DNA from: Mucilaginibacter sp. UR6-1 | GTDB taxonomy: Bacteria > Bacteroidota > Bacteroidia > Sphingobacteriales > Sphingobacteriaceae | Reading direction: 5' to 3' | DNA: 64,000 nt | Assembly (NCBI RefSeq): GCF_020880975.1 | Contig: NZ_JAJIWP010000003.1 | Coordinates: 372,001-436,000, forward strand | The notes under the pieces: generated by a model | The model's input: only the letters and a program-made list of their open reading frames with translations | Told to the model about the DNA's origin: nothing | The model's database searches: none | Made by a program: the position numbers and the translations under genes | Shown: one piece after another, positions 30,645 through 39,990 of the stretch | Layout: each line of letters starts with the position of its first letter | Numbering within the stretch: position 1 is the first letter of the stretch

Positions 30645-30866
30645 TTATCTCTTTTTTACAAATGCGGTTTTGAGTACAATGCTCATACCTTCTATCCGGC
30701 AATCAATTTCCTCCGGGTCATCGGTGAGGCGTATCTTTTTTACCAGGGTGCCTTGTTTAAGGGTGGTGTTACCGCCTTTTACCTTGAGGCTCTTGATAAG
30801 GGTAACCGAGTCGCCATCATTAAGCTGATTGCCGTTGCTGTCTTTTACTATTACTTTATCGTCCAT
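30645..30866 (-). CDS. PhnA C-terminal-domain protein
   Basis: A 73-residue protein consisting only of the SH3-like C-terminal domain of the PhnA/YjdM family: [50 protein letters not shown] and [11 protein letters not shown] (positions about 5-73). Full-length PhnA is about 110 residues with an N-terminal zinc ribbon, absent here; upstream sequence to 30890 is the terminator of pdhB, so this is a complete short form. Despite the family's name, a role in phosphonate use is not supported; the function is unknown. Confidence 0.85.
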   Translation of the reverse strand: MDDKVIVKDSNGNQLNDGDSVTLIKSLKVKGGNTTLKQGTLVKKIRLTDDPEEIDCRIEGMSIVLKTAFVKKR

Positions 30867-30890
30867 TATTAAATAGGTGGTTAAAAAAAT

Positions 30891-30913
30891 AAGCCTGCTT
30901 AAAAAGCAGGCTT
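30891..30913 (-). terminator. Terminator of pdhB
   Basis: AAGCCTGCTT / AAGCAGGCTT perfect 10-bp stem with loop AAA; T-rich on the minus strand. Confidence 0.85.
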
Positions 30914-30943
30914 AAAAATTGTATTTAGTTTGGTTTGGAGGTC

Positions 30944-31927
30944 TTATTTGGTAACATACATTACCTGTTTAACCGCCTTAACCACTCTGTCGGCATTTGG
31001 CAGGTACTCCTGTATCAGGGTAGGAGCGTACGGCAGGGGCACATCGCCACCCATAATACGTTGAATAGGCGCGTCTAAGTAATCAAACGCATCTTTTTGT
31101 ACTTTAAAAGCAACCTCGGTAGCAATTGAACCTAATGGCCAGCTTTCTTCAACAATCACCAAACGGTTAGTTTTTTTAACCGACTCGATAACGGTTGCGT
31201 AATCAATAGGGCGAACGGTGCGCAGATCGATCACCTCGGCGTTGATGCCTTCTTTAGCCAGTTCTTCGGCAGCGGCGTTAACCACTTTCATTATTTTACC
31301 AAAACCAACCAGGGTAACATCAGTGCCTTCTTTAACCACTTTTGCTTTACCTATTTCAATGTAGTAGGTTTCTTCAGGCACTTCGCCTTTGTCGCCGTAC
31401 ATTAATTCAGATTCCATAAAGATAACCGGGTCCGGATCAAGGATGGCTGATTTTAGCAAACCTTTAGCATCGTAAGGGTTTGACGGTACAACCACTTTTA
31501 AGCCCGGGCAGTTGGCATACCAGTTTTCAAAACATTGGCTGTGCTGTGAGCTAAGCATACCCGCGTTACCGGTTGGGCCACGGAAAACGATAGGCACAGA
31601 GAACTGGCCACCGCTCATGCTCATCATTTTAGCTGCTGCGTTGATCACCTGGTCAATAGCTACAAGCGAGAAGTTGAACGTCATGAACTCGATGATCGGT
31701 TTTAAACCATTCATGGCCGAGCCGATACCGATACCCGCAAAACCCAATTCAGAGATAGGCGTATCAATAACGCGTTTCGCGCCAAATTCATCAAGCATAC
31801 CCTGGCTTACTTTGTAGGCACCGTTATATTCGGCAACCTCTTCGCCCATCAGGTATATTTTATCGTCATTGCGCATTTCTTCCTGCATTGCCTCGCGAAG
31901 CGCTTCTCTGAATTGTATTTCTCTCAT
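30944..31927 (-). CDS. pdhB: Pyruvate dehydrogenase E1 component, beta subunit
   Basis: A 327-residue thiamine-diphosphate-dependent subunit. Visible landmarks: REALREAMQEEMRNDDKIYLMGEEVAEYNGAYKVSQG (cut into parts) at the N-terminus, TPISELGFAGIGIGSAMNGLKPIIEFM, PIVFRGPTGNAGMLSSQHSQCFENWYANCPGLKVVVPS (cut) and the C-terminal domain IVEESWPLGSIATEVAF. As alpha2beta2 E1 it decarboxylates pyruvate and acetylates lipoyl-E2. The alpha subunit and E2 are not adjacent, so it is transcribed alone from its own promoter (31958-31987). A branched-chain E1 beta is less likely given the full similarity to PdhB. Confidence 0.92.
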   Translation of the reverse strand: MREIQFREALREAMQEEMRNDDKIYLMGEEVAEYNGAYKVSQGMLDEFGAKRVIDTPISELGFAGIGIGSAMNGLKPIIEFMTFNFSLVAIDQVINAAAKMMSMSGGQFSVPIVFRGPTGNAGMLSSQHSQCFENWYANCPGLKVVVPSNPYDAKGLLKSAILDPDPVIFMESELMYGDKGEVPEETYYIEIGKAKVVKEGTDVTLVGFGKIMKVVNAAAEELAKEGINAEVIDLRTVRPIDYATVIESVKKTNRLVIVEESWPLGSIATEVAFKVQKDAFDYLDAPIQRIMGGDVPLPYAPTLIQEYLPNADRVVKAVKQVMYVTK

Positions 31928-31957
31928 TGTACTTTGAAAAATGATTTTTTACGGACG

Positions 31958-31987
31958 CAAATATAATCGATAATGTTTGAAATACAA
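31958..31987 (-). promoter_or_regulatory. Promoter of pdhB
   Basis: On the minus strand TTG (31987-31985), 19 bases, TATATTTG (31965-31958). This matches the TTG / TAnnTTTG Bacteroidota consensus with expected start near 31951, leaving a leader of about 24 bases. Confidence 0.7.
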
Positions 31988-32136
31988 CCTGTGGCGTGGT
32001 TCCAATTTTATTTTACAGGTTTGTTACAATAGTGAGCGGTAAACAGTTTTCGGATTGCAGTAGCCCGGGTGCAGACTTGTTTTTTTAAACCGTATTTAAA
32101 CAAATTGCTACATTAGCCATTATAAACTTTATCAGC

Positions 32137-34020
32137 ATGAAATTTCCATCGGTTAAAAACCTGGCCGAAAGCGCCGCCAAAACCGCAAAGCGCTTTCCGT
32201 TTGAATTGTTTTTCGCGCTCACGGCAACCATCGCCACTACTGTAAATATCGAGTTAAATGATATTGCCCGCAATGCCGAAAGCTGGTGCCTGCGCCTTAC
32301 CATGATGGGTAACCTGGGTTTGCTGCTCAACCTGTCGGCAACCCTATACGCCGAAGCAAAGGGATTAACCAAGGCCCGAAAGCTGATTTTAAGCGTAATA
32401 GCCTCGGGTGTAGCCATAGCTATATTGTTCGTGATAAATCCTGCCGAGCGCGAATCCGACTATACCCGTTTCTTTTTACTGAGCCTGGCATTTCACCTCA
32501 TGGTAGCTTATGCCGGCTTTACCGCTAAAGGGCATATTCAGGGCTTTTGGCAGTTCAATAAAACCCTGTTTCTGCGGTTTTTAACATCGGCGCTTTATTG
32601 CGTGGTATTAGGCCTGGGTATTTCGGCAGCTATCGGAGCGGTCAATTATCTTTTCGGGGTTGAATTTGAGTTTGATACTTACCGGATTATATGGACATGG
32701 ATCGTGTTCATGTTCGGCACCATTTTCTTTTTATCGGGCGTGCCTGTGGGTTTGCAGGCGTTAGATCAGGATGTAAGCTATCCTAAAGGTTTAAAAGTAT
32801 TTACCCAATATGTGCTTATACCGCTGGCAACCATCTATGTGGCCATACTGTTGGCTTACGAGGTTAAAATAATAACTCAATGGAACCTGCCCAAAGGTAA
32901 TGTAGGCTACCTGATTATGGGTTACTCGGTATTCGGCATCCTTTCGCTGTTACTGGTTTATCCTATACGTGAGCAAGCCGAAAACAAGTGGCTCAAAACA
33001 TACGCCCGCAGCTTTTACTTTTTGATGCTACCTTTGCTGGTACTGCTTTTTGTAGCCATTGGTGCAAGGGTATTTAAGTATGGTATTACCGAGTTTAGGT
33101 ACTTTTTAATAACGCTGGCATGCTGGCTGCTGTTCATCACCATATACTTTTTGCTGTTTAAAAAGCAGAACATTAAGCTGATACCGATAACGTTGAGCAT
33201 CCTTGCCCTGCTATCGGTTTACGGGCCGCAAAGCGCGTACTCGGTGTCTGAATTTTCTCAGCGAAGCATCCTTGCCAATATCATGAAGCGTAATAACAGT
33301 TATAGCGATGGCCGGTTCATTCCTGTTAAAAAAATAAGCAAGCAGGATGGCAACCGTGCAGTAGCGGTGCTGGAATACCTGGTAAACCGGCATGACCTTA
33401 CTTCGCTGCAACCTTATTTTAAAGCAGACCTGCAAGCGGTAAGTGACTCAATAGGCAAGCGGAAAAGCAAATGGAATACAGGCTTTATTGTGAACCGGTA
33501 CGAATTGCGGATGAACAAATTAACCTGGGTAAAAAAACAGTTAAATCTTAATAAATTCAGCGGCAGATATTATGATGGTGACATTGTAGAAGTTAATTTG
33601 CCATTTGTGAATTATAATTTTACGAATATAGATGAAGTGCTGGCATTAAAAGGATATGATTATATAGTTGATGTGAATGCTTATACCGATACTGCCGGTG
33701 TAATATCAAGGGGATCGGATTTAACCATCAAACAACAATCTAAAGCTTATAAGTATTCAATATGGATTAATAATGAACTGATTACTTTTGATCCGAATGA
33801 GTTGATCACTACATTGACTGCCAGGTACCCTAAAAAAGATGATGAGGGAGCTGATACAAATATTGAAGCGGTTACCATCCCGGCATCATTATTAACACTT
33901 ACGGAGCAGTCAAAAAGTTTTGAAGTAAAACTGGTGTTGAGCCGATTGAGCTACAGTTATGAAAATAAAAAGATAACCCGAATTGATCTGAGCGGCACTT
34001 ACCTCATTAAGCGCAAATAA
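32137..34020 (+). CDS. DUF4153 multi-spanning membrane protein
   Basis: A 627-residue protein with about ten to eleven transmembrane helices in residues 20-370 (for instance FPFELFFALTATIATTVNI, LILSVIASGVAIAILFVI, FLLSLAFHLMVAYAGF, IPLATIYVAILLAYEV), then a soluble C-terminal domain (about 390-627) with beta strands and a DYIVDVNAY segment. The layout and the N-terminal pattern match DUF4153, common in Bacteroidota and of unknown function. The C-terminus is probably cytoplasmic or periplasmic, which the sequence does not decide. Single-gene unit with its own terminator. Confidence 0.8.
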   Translation: MKFPSVKNLAESAAKTAKRFPFELFFALTATIATTVNIELNDIARNAESWCLRLTMMGNLGLLLNLSATLYAEAKGLTKARKLILSVIASGVAIAILFVINPAERESDYTRFFLLSLAFHLMVAYAGFTAKGHIQGFWQFNKTLFLRFLTSALYCVVLGLGISAAIGAVNYLFGVEFEFDTYRIIWTWIVFMFGTIFFLSGVPVGLQALDQDVSYPKGLKVFTQYVLIPLATIYVAILLAYEVKIITQWNLPKGNVGYLIMGYSVFGILSLLLVYPIREQAENKWLKTYARSFYFLMLPLLVLLFVAIGARVFKYGITEFRYFLITLACWLLFITIYFLLFKKQNIKLIPITLSILALLSVYGPQSAYSVSEFSQRSILANIMKRNNSYSDGRFIPVKKISKQDGNRAVAVLEYLVNRHDLTSLQPYFKADLQAVSDSIGKRKSKWNTGFIVNRYELRMNKLTWVKKQLNLNKFSGRYYDGDIVEVNLPFVNYNFTNIDEVLALKGYDYIVDVNAYTDTAGVISRGSDLTIKQQSKAYKYSIWINNELITFDPNELITTLTARYPKKDDEGADTNIEAVTIPASLLTLTEQSKSFEVKLVLSRLSYSYENKKITRIDLSGTYLIKRK

Positions 34021-34061
34021 AAAAAGGAAGGCCTGGAATTACCGGGGCCTTCCCTTTTTTT
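34020..34061 (+). terminator. Terminator after the DUF4153 gene
   Basis: GGAAGGCC..GG / CC..GGCCTTCC stem flanked by an A run and TTTTTTT, so usable from both sides. Confidence 0.85.
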
Positions 34062-34071
34062 ATTTGCGATG

Positions 34072-34145
34072 TTCATTAGTCATTAGGCAGTTGTCATTAG
34101 TATTTCATTCAATGACTAATGACTAATGACTAATGATCTCAATGC
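34072..34145. repeat. Heptamer repeat cluster TGACTAA
   Basis: Three direct copies of TGACTAA at 34114-34134 and two inverse copies (TTAGTCA) at 34076-34088, which together form a hairpin in the gap between the DUF4153 and S8 peptidase genes. Confidence 0.6.
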
Positions 34146-34157
34146 CTAATGTCTGAA

Positions 34158-35810
34158 TTATTTTCTTTCACCTTTCAAGGTCGCAGCTATCTCTAACGCT
34201 TTTTTAGCATTAACAATGCCGCCTGTTTTTGATAGGGTGGTAAAGTCAACCTTATCTGTTTTGCTGCCCGGTTTTAAAACCATGGTGCCGTTAAGCGGCG
34301 CTGCCGATTGCAGGATAACCTGTTTCAATTGCTTTGCGCTTAGTTTTGGATAATATTCAAGTACCAATGCCGCAACACCTGCTGTAATTGGCGAGGCAAA
34401 GCTGGTGCCATCGGCGGTGTTAAACTCGGCATCCTTATCAACCGATGTTACTTTTACACCCGGCGCGAATACGTCAACATTCTTTTTACCATAGTTGCTG
34501 AATGATCCGGCCAGTTCCTGGTCGTTCTTCGCGGCCGATGCACCCACCACAATCACATTATCCATATCGGTAACCGAGCCATCCTCAAAAGTATCATTCG
34601 GAAATTGTGGCTTGGCATCAACATCCTGGTTATCGTTACCTGCGGCCTGCACTAATAATACATCCTTTGATGCCGCGTATTTAAAGGCATCATCAACCCA
34701 TTTTTTATGTGGCGACAGCTTTTTGCCAAAACTCATGTTGATGATCTGCGCGCCATTATCTACCGCGTAACGTATGGCTTTGGCTATATCCTTATCATAC
34801 TCATCACCATTAGGTACGGCTTTAATACCCATAATGCGCACATTATCGGCAACGCCATCAATACCGTAGCCGTTGTTGCGTACAGCACCTATTAAACCGG
34901 CAACACCTGTACCGTGCGATGCGTCAGGAAATTTAACGATGTTGCTGCCATAAGGCTTGGTATCCCAAATATCCGGGTTGTCTCCCACTATTTTTTGGCG
35001 TGAGGTAAGGTCGGGGTTAAGGTCGTTGTTCAGTTTAGTGAGGTATTCACTCAGTTCTTTAATAACACCCGCGGCATCGTCATCGCCGCCCTGCTGGGTA
35101 AATATTGATTGCCATATGGCTTTGCTCTGCATAATGGTATCATTAGCGGAGGTGATCTTCTCCAGGTCGCCTTTTTTAAATGAACCATCGGAGTTGAGTT
35201 TCAATTCACGTTTAAGGTAGCCGCTGGTAGCCATCAGTACATTCAATACCGGCGATAGCTGTTCGGTTTCGGTTTTTGCCTTGGCTACGGTGGTATCATG
35301 CGTAGCTTTTACCTGTTGCCAGTAGGCAAATTCTTTTTTGTTGGTTGCAGTAGCTTCGGTAAGGCCGGCATATTTGGGTTTAAGGCGATTATACTCACGC
35401 ACCTCTTCGGTAGTTTCGGTATAATCGGCTTTGCCGCCCGGGCCGCCTAAAAAGTTCCAGCCGTGCACATCGTCAATATAACCGTTCTTGTCGTCGTCCT
35501 TTCCGTTGGCGGCTTTTTCCTTCGGGTTTGTCCAAAGTATGGGCTGCAGATCCTTTTGCGCGGTATCAATACCACTGTCAATAGTAGCAACCACTACGGT
35601 TTTGCTTTTTTTACCTTTTACAAGTTCATAAGCAGGCGTAAGGCTTATGCCAAAAAAACCATCGCTTTTCAGGTCGAGCAGGTGCCAGTTTTTGGGTAAT
35701 TCAGCGGCGGGAGCCGGTGGAGTTGCAGGTGTTTGCGCGTATGTAGCAAGGTTTAGCAATAAAGCGCCAGCCAGCAGCGGTGCGGCTATCGTTCGTTTTA
35801 TATTAAGCAT
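34158..35810 (-). CDS. Subtilisin-like serine peptidase (family S8), exported
   Basis: A 550-residue protease. Signal peptide at 1-25 (TYA-Q). Catalytic triad D78 (ATIDSGID), H299 (SHGTGVAG) and S470 (GTSFASP), with oxyanion-hole N392 (AAGND). Unusual: D and H are separated by about 220 residues instead of about 30-40. The insert holds an Asp-rich KDDDKNGYIDDVHGWNF calcium-like segment and then a long helical part (about 130-290). No C-terminal secretion tag is obvious. It is probably a periplasmic or secreted protein-degrading enzyme. Confidence 0.9.
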   Translation of the reverse strand: MLNIKRTIAAPLLAGALLLNLATYAQTPATPPAPAAELPKNWHLLDLKSDGFFGISLTPAYELVKGKKSKTVVVATIDSGIDTAQKDLQPILWTNPKEKAANGKDDDKNGYIDDVHGWNFLGGPGGKADYTETTEEVREYNRLKPKYAGLTEATATNKKEFAYWQQVKATHDTTVAKAKTETEQLSPVLNVLMATSGYLKRELKLNSDGSFKKGDLEKITSANDTIMQSKAIWQSIFTQQGGDDDAAGVIKELSEYLTKLNNDLNPDLTSRQKIVGDNPDIWDTKPYGSNIVKFPDASHGTGVAGLIGAVRNNGYGIDGVADNVRIMGIKAVPNGDEYDKDIAKAIRYAVDNGAQIINMSFGKKLSPHKKWVDDAFKYAASKDVLLVQAAGNDNQDVDAKPQFPNDTFEDGSVTDMDNVIVVGASAAKNDQELAGSFSNYGKKNVDVFAPGVKVTSVDKDAEFNTADGTSFASPITAGVAALVLEYYPKLSAKQLKQVILQSAAPLNGTMVLKPGSKTDKVDFTTLSKTGGIVNAKKALEIAATLKGERK

Positions 35811-36229
35811 GAATAAATGATTGTTTTAATATTTATTATATGATGTAAGTTATTTGTATGATGAATGCCGGTTGTTGGCCGGTGTTAATTTGTCAGATCG
35901 GTCATGGTATATGTACGTGTACTAAAATTATAGTTTTTGTCGTTTATATGTAAATCGTCAACGTAATAACAGTAAGGTTGCGTATTATGTTGTACCTTTA
36001 TCAAAGGTAATTTTTTAATCCGATTTCGATCAGCAACCCTCCTTCGCATTCGTACCCATTGATATTTGTTTATTATCAGGTAGTTACAACCGAAAGGTGT
36101 TAGCTAATGTTCGGATGTGGAAAACTTAATTATCCTGACGATAATTATAGTTATTAAATTGAACGCAAATAAGCCTTCAGGCAATTAAAATTGCTTTGTA
36201 AGCGAGATGTTCTGCAAACAAAATAGTGA
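35811..36229. other. Gene-free divergent region, no repeats
   Basis: A 419-base AT-rich gap between the S8 peptidase (minus) and a TPR gene (plus). It must contain both promoters; I found no TTG/TAnnTTTG pair at proper spacing, no terminator and none of the dispersed repeats. The best partial -7 match is TACCTTTA near 35993. I see nothing else in it. Confidence 0.5.
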
Positions 36230-37633
36230 ATGGAAGAAGAATTTGAATTTGGTTTTACTGAGGATCCCAAGTTCTCGGTAGAACGTTACGAAGAGATGAT
36301 TCGTAACCACGACCAGTACTTTTTTGATGCCCAGGCGTTTGAGAACATTATCGACTACTACATCGAGAAGAACGACCCGCCGAAAGCATTACAGGTAGTG
36401 GAGTATGCCCGTAACCAGCATCCGTTTGCCGCTGTATTTTTAGTAAAGCAGGCGCAATTGTTAATGGTTACAAACCGTGCGAGTGATGCTTTTGAAGCTC
36501 TTGAAAAAGCCGCCATGCTCGAAGCGTCTGACCCGGATATCTACATTATCCGCGGTAACTTGTACGAGAGCATGGAGCGCTATACCGAAGCCCTTGAGAA
36601 TTACGAAAAAGCCCTTGAACTGGCCGACGATACCGACGAGGTATTGCTGCATATGGCCTACGTTCATCAAAACATGGGCGATTATGAACAGGCCGTGGTG
36701 TACCTTAAACGCTGCCTTGAGCAGAATATGGAGAACCAGGATGCCCTGTACGAACTGGCATTTTGCTATGACGTGCTTGATAATCAGGCCGAAAGTGTAC
36801 AGTTTTATCAGCAATATATTGATAATGAGCCATACAGCTATGCCGCATGGTATAACCTCGGCAATGCCTTTACCAAACTGGGTTTGTTTGAAAAGGCCAT
36901 AGACGCCTATGATTATGCCATCCTCATCAAGGACAGCTTCGCGTCAGCCTACTTTAACAAAGGTAACGCGCTGGTTAACCTCGAGAAATATGCTGAGGCC
37001 ATTGAAGTGTACCGCCAGACTTTTGAGTATGAGCAGCCTAATGCCGACACTTATTGCGCTATTGGCGAATGCTACGAAAAGCTGGAGCAAATGGATGATG
37101 CCCGTGCCTTCTATAAAAAATCGGTTAAGATGGACCCCAAGCTGGCCGATGCCTGGTTTGGTATCGGGGTAACGCTCGATTTTGAGGAACGTTATTTTGA
37201 GGCGCTGCATTTTTATAAAAAAGCGCTTGATCTCGACCTGTCAAACGCCGACTACTGGTTTGCTATTGCTGATGCCGAGTATAAGCTGGGCCATATACCA
37301 GAGGCTGAAAAGGCTTATGAAAAAGTAGTTGAACTTAACCCGGTTGATGTAGATGCCTGGTTGGATTATTCATCCATACTATATGAGCAGGAAAAACTGG
37401 GCGAGGCCATAGAGGTGATGACACAGGCCATCAAAAATAACCCCGACGCGGCAGAGTTATATTACCGTATGGTGGCTTATCTTTTTGCCAAAGGCGATTA
37501 CAATGAGGCGCTAAACCAACTGGAAATGGCGCTTACTACTGATCCTGAAAAACATTATATCCTGTTTGATTATTTGCCTCAGTTGCAAAAAAACAAGGTA
37601 ATCATTGACATCATCAGCAGGTATACAAGATAG
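36230..37633 (+). CDS. Tetratricopeptide-repeat protein
   Basis: A 467-residue soluble protein without signal peptide, made almost entirely of about eleven to twelve TPR units of 34 residues, with the consensus W/Y-LG-Y-A..A-P spacing easily followed (DIYIIRGNLYESMERYTEALENYEKAL; VLLHMAYVHQNMGDYEQAVVYLKRCL; AAWYNLGNAFTKLGLFEKAIDAYDYAI; ASAYFNKGNALVNLEKYAEAIEVYRQTF, each shown as single units). It starts with an acidic MEEEFEFGF. It should be a cytoplasmic scaffold; widespread as a single gene in Bacteroidota. The partner is unknown. Confidence 0.88.
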   Translation: MEEEFEFGFTEDPKFSVERYEEMIRNHDQYFFDAQAFENIIDYYIEKNDPPKALQVVEYARNQHPFAAVFLVKQAQLLMVTNRASDAFEALEKAAMLEASDPDIYIIRGNLYESMERYTEALENYEKALELADDTDEVLLHMAYVHQNMGDYEQAVVYLKRCLEQNMENQDALYELAFCYDVLDNQAESVQFYQQYIDNEPYSYAAWYNLGNAFTKLGLFEKAIDAYDYAILIKDSFASAYFNKGNALVNLEKYAEAIEVYRQTFEYEQPNADTYCAIGECYEKLEQMDDARAFYKKSVKMDPKLADAWFGIGVTLDFEERYFEALHFYKKALDLDLSNADYWFAIADAEYKLGHIPEAEKAYEKVVELNPVDVDAWLDYSSILYEQEKLGEAIEVMTQAIKNNPDAAELYYRMVAYLFAKGDYNEALNQLEMALTTDPEKHYILFDYLPQLQKNKVIIDIISRYTR

Positions 37634-37658
37634 TTTTTTGATTAATGCTTTATTTTTT

Positions 37659-37691
37659 CAGCGGCCGGATAACCCGGCCGCTGTTTTTTTT
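37659..37691 (+). terminator. Terminator of the TPR gene
   Basis: Perfect CAGCGGCCGG / CCGGCCGCTG stem, loop ATAAC, then eight T. The T run overlaps the stop codon of the convergent MBL-fold gene. Confidence 0.9.
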
Positions 37692-38683
37692 TATATGCTC
37701 ATGTAAGGTTTCCACCAGTTAGATACCTCATTCGCTTCAACATCTGTAGGTGTGCCCGGCGAAGGCATAAACAGGCTGATGCCTTTTTGCGCGGCAAAGT
37801 CAAGCACCTTTTCGGCAGGCTCGTACCAGGCATGAGGGGCAAGGTTAAACGTACCCCAGTGTATAGGTAGCATTATTTTACCTTTTAAGGCTAAATGCGC
37901 GTTGGTAGCATTGTCAGGCCCCATATGTATATCGGGCCAGTGTTTGCCATAGGCGCCAACCTCAAGCATGGTCAAATCAAACGGACCAAACGCGTCGCCA
38001 ATATCTTTAAAGCTTGGGGATGGCCCCGAATCGGCACCAAAATAAATATTATGCTGCGGCCCTTTTATCACGAATGACGACCATAAGGTTTCATCGCGGT
38101 TAAACAAGCCCCTGCCCGAAAAGTGCCTGGCCGGGGCAGCGGTTATGGTCAGGTTATCCAGTTGGGTGCTGTCGCCCCAATTAAGTTCGGTAAAAGTTTT
38201 AACGCCCCATTTGCGCAGGTATTGGCCTACACCCAATGAACATATGAACGGAATATTTTTGGTTGCCAGGTATTTGATGGTGTGCTCATCCAGGTGGTCA
38301 TAATGATCGTGCGAACTGATCACGGCATCAATATGCGGCAGTTGGTTTAGTGCAAGCGGGGCATCAAAAAAGCGCTTAGGCCCTATACTTTGCGAAAATG
38401 ATACCCGCTGGCTCCAAACCGGGTCGGTAAGCAGGCGTTTGCCGTCAATCTCAATAATAATGCTCGAGTGGCCTATCCAGGTAATACGCAGGCCGGTTGC
38501 AGGTGGCGTATTGTAAACGCCGGCATCGGTAGTAAACGGGCCCAGCTTTTTAAGTGGTACATTCTCCTGTTTATTATTGATGTATTCGCGCAGTATTGAC
38601 GGCATTTTACCAAAGCCCGCGGCATCGGTAGGGATAATGTTGACAAATTTTTTGCCCTGTTTTTTAGCGGGTTGTATGCCCAT
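37691..38683 (-). CDS. MBL-fold metallo-hydrolase (NAPE-PLD/UlaG-like)
   Basis: A 330-residue metallo-beta-lactamase-fold protein. The zinc motif is SSHDHYDHLDEHT (H125, H127, D129, H130), preceded by ITWIGHSSIIIEIDGKRLLTDPVWSQRVSF, cut here, and followed by ligands in ARHFSGRG, YFGADSG and HWGTF. The sequence resembles the branch including N-acylphosphatidylethanolamine phospholipase D and the bacterial RomA/outer membrane protein homologues. The substrate is unknown; a phosphodiester is plausible. It is 45 bases from the alpha/beta hydrolase gene on the same strand, so the two may be co-transcribed. Confidence 0.88.
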   Translation of the reverse strand: MGIQPAKKQGKKFVNIIPTDAAGFGKMPSILREYINNKQENVPLKKLGPFTTDAGVYNTPPATGLRITWIGHSSIIIEIDGKRLLTDPVWSQRVSFSQSIGPKRFFDAPLALNQLPHIDAVISSHDHYDHLDEHTIKYLATKNIPFICSLGVGQYLRKWGVKTFTELNWGDSTQLDNLTITAAPARHFSGRGLFNRDETLWSSFVIKGPQHNIYFGADSGPSPSFKDIGDAFGPFDLTMLEVGAYGKHWPDIHMGPDNATNAHLALKGKIMLPIHWGTFNLAPHAWYEPAEKVLDFAAQKGISLFMPSPGTPTDVEANEVSNWWKPYMSI

Positions 38684-38728
38684 AGTTGTGGTGTGTTTTT
38701 GTACAGGGCTAATATGGCGTTTTACAAT

Positions 38729-39562
38729 TCAATCGTTTTGTAAAAAAGTAATGCATTTGTCGCAAAACTGCTGCAATACAGCGGGTAACTGTTTATCGGT
38801 ATACGGATGCCTGCCGCCAAACACATGGTCGCCGCCTGGAATAATATATAGCTCGGCATTTGGCTGCGCGGCATGCAATTCCTGCGCGTGCGATAGCGGT
38901 ACGGTCGGGTCTGCATCGCCATGGGCAATAAGCCAGGGCCGCGCGATCTCCGTAGCGCGAACAATGATGTTTAACCGTTCAGGGTTTTTATCCAGGTCAT
39001 CAAGCAGGGTCGACTTAACCGGCATTTGCTGCCCCGTGCGCTGGTTCGGGAAGTGCATTACACCCATCAGCTTCCATTGCTTTTCGGCCTGGCGCGGCCA
39101 CAGGTTTCTAAAGGTGGCCACCGCGGCCATGGTAATCAGCTTTTTTATGCGCGAATCTTCAGCCGTTTGTATAATGCTTACGCCGCCGCCCATGCTGTGC
39201 CCAATTAAATAAACCTGGTCGGTACGTTTAAAGGCAGCGCCGCTGGCCGCAAAATCCAATACGTGTTTCAGGTCATCTAATTCAATTGAAAATGTGTTCT
39301 CGCTAAAACTGGTCAGGTCGGCAAACTCGGTAGGTTCATCAGCCGTGGTACCGTTATGCGAAAAGTTGAACTTTAAAAAACGGAAACCCTGTTGCGCAAA
39401 ATACCGGGCAATAAGGTTATGAGTGCCCCAATCCTTAAAACCCTTAAAGCCATGCGCGAAGATGACGAGCGGGGCATCCCGCTTTTCGGTATCCACGGTA
39501 ATATCAAGAGCTATGGGGCGGCCTTTAGCGCCTGGAGTAACAAAGTTTTCCTGTACGATCAT
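38729..39562 (-). CDS. Alpha/beta hydrolase
   Basis: A 277-residue cytoplasmic serine hydrolase. The nucleophile elbow is GHSMGGG (S123), with D218 in HGDADPTVP and H246 in GGDHVFG completing the triad; the oxyanion strand is FAHGFKGFKDWG. A short helical lid lies at about 150-185. The family (dienelactone-hydrolase/serine aminopeptidase-like) covers esterases and peptidases, so the substrate is open. Neighbours on the same strand are a DoxX-like membrane protein (upstream, 17 bases) and the MBL-fold hydrolase (downstream), forming a possible three-gene unit. Confidence 0.88.
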   Translation of the reverse strand: MIVQENFVTPGAKGRPIALDITVDTEKRDAPLVIFAHGFKGFKDWGTHNLIARYFAQQGFRFLKFNFSHNGTTADEPTEFADLTSFSENTFSIELDDLKHVLDFAASGAAFKRTDQVYLIGHSMGGGVSIIQTAEDSRIKKLITMAAVATFRNLWPRQAEKQWKLMGVMHFPNQRTGQQMPVKSTLLDDLDKNPERLNIIVRATEIARPWLIAHGDADPTVPLSHAQELHAAQPNAELYIIPGGDHVFGGRHPYTDKQLPAVLQQFCDKCITFLQND

Positions 39563-39579
39563 TATAATAATTACTGTAA

Positions 39580-39990
39580 TTAGCTAACCTGTTTGTTACC
39601 GTTTTGTTTAATCAGGCTTTGGTTTGCTGTGCCGCACCACCAGGCCCATGCTATCAGTAAGGGTTGTAATATTATTAACCTTACCCAGGCCAGCAGCGGG
39701 GTAACGTTAAGGGAGCCCAATTGCAGCGGCGCGTTAGCAACCATGCTGATGTGCACGGGTAAAAAAGCGATCAGCATCAGTATAATACCATATGCTGAAA
39801 ACCTACGGGTACTTGCCGGAATAAGCAGCGCGGCAAAAAATATTTCAAATATGCCTGCCAGTAAATTCAATATTTCGGGAAAGGGCAGGTAAGGCGGTAT
39901 AATTTTTATGTATGATGCCGGGCTGATAAAATGGTTAATACCTGCCAGCGCATAGCCAATGATCATGAGTATAAGCGCCGCCTTTTTCAT
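39580..39990 (-). CDS. DoxX-like membrane protein
   Basis: A 136-residue protein with four hydrophobic segments (about 3-22, 44-65, 70-88 and 100-123), matching the four-helix DoxX/MauE layout: IMIGYALAGINHFISPASYIKIIPPYLPFPE (cut), LLAGIFEIFFAALLIP, AYGIILMLIAFLPVHISM. Relatives act in thiosulfate:quinone reduction or redox homeostasis, but most members have no known role. First gene of the possible unit with the alpha/beta hydrolase and the MBL-fold hydrolase. Confidence 0.8.
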   Translation of the reverse strand: MKKAALILMIIGYALAGINHFISPASYIKIIPPYLPFPEILNLLAGIFEIFFAALLIPASTRRFSAYGIILMLIAFLPVHISMVANAPLQLGSLNVTPLLAWVRLIILQPLLIAWAWWCGTANQSLIKQNGNKQVS

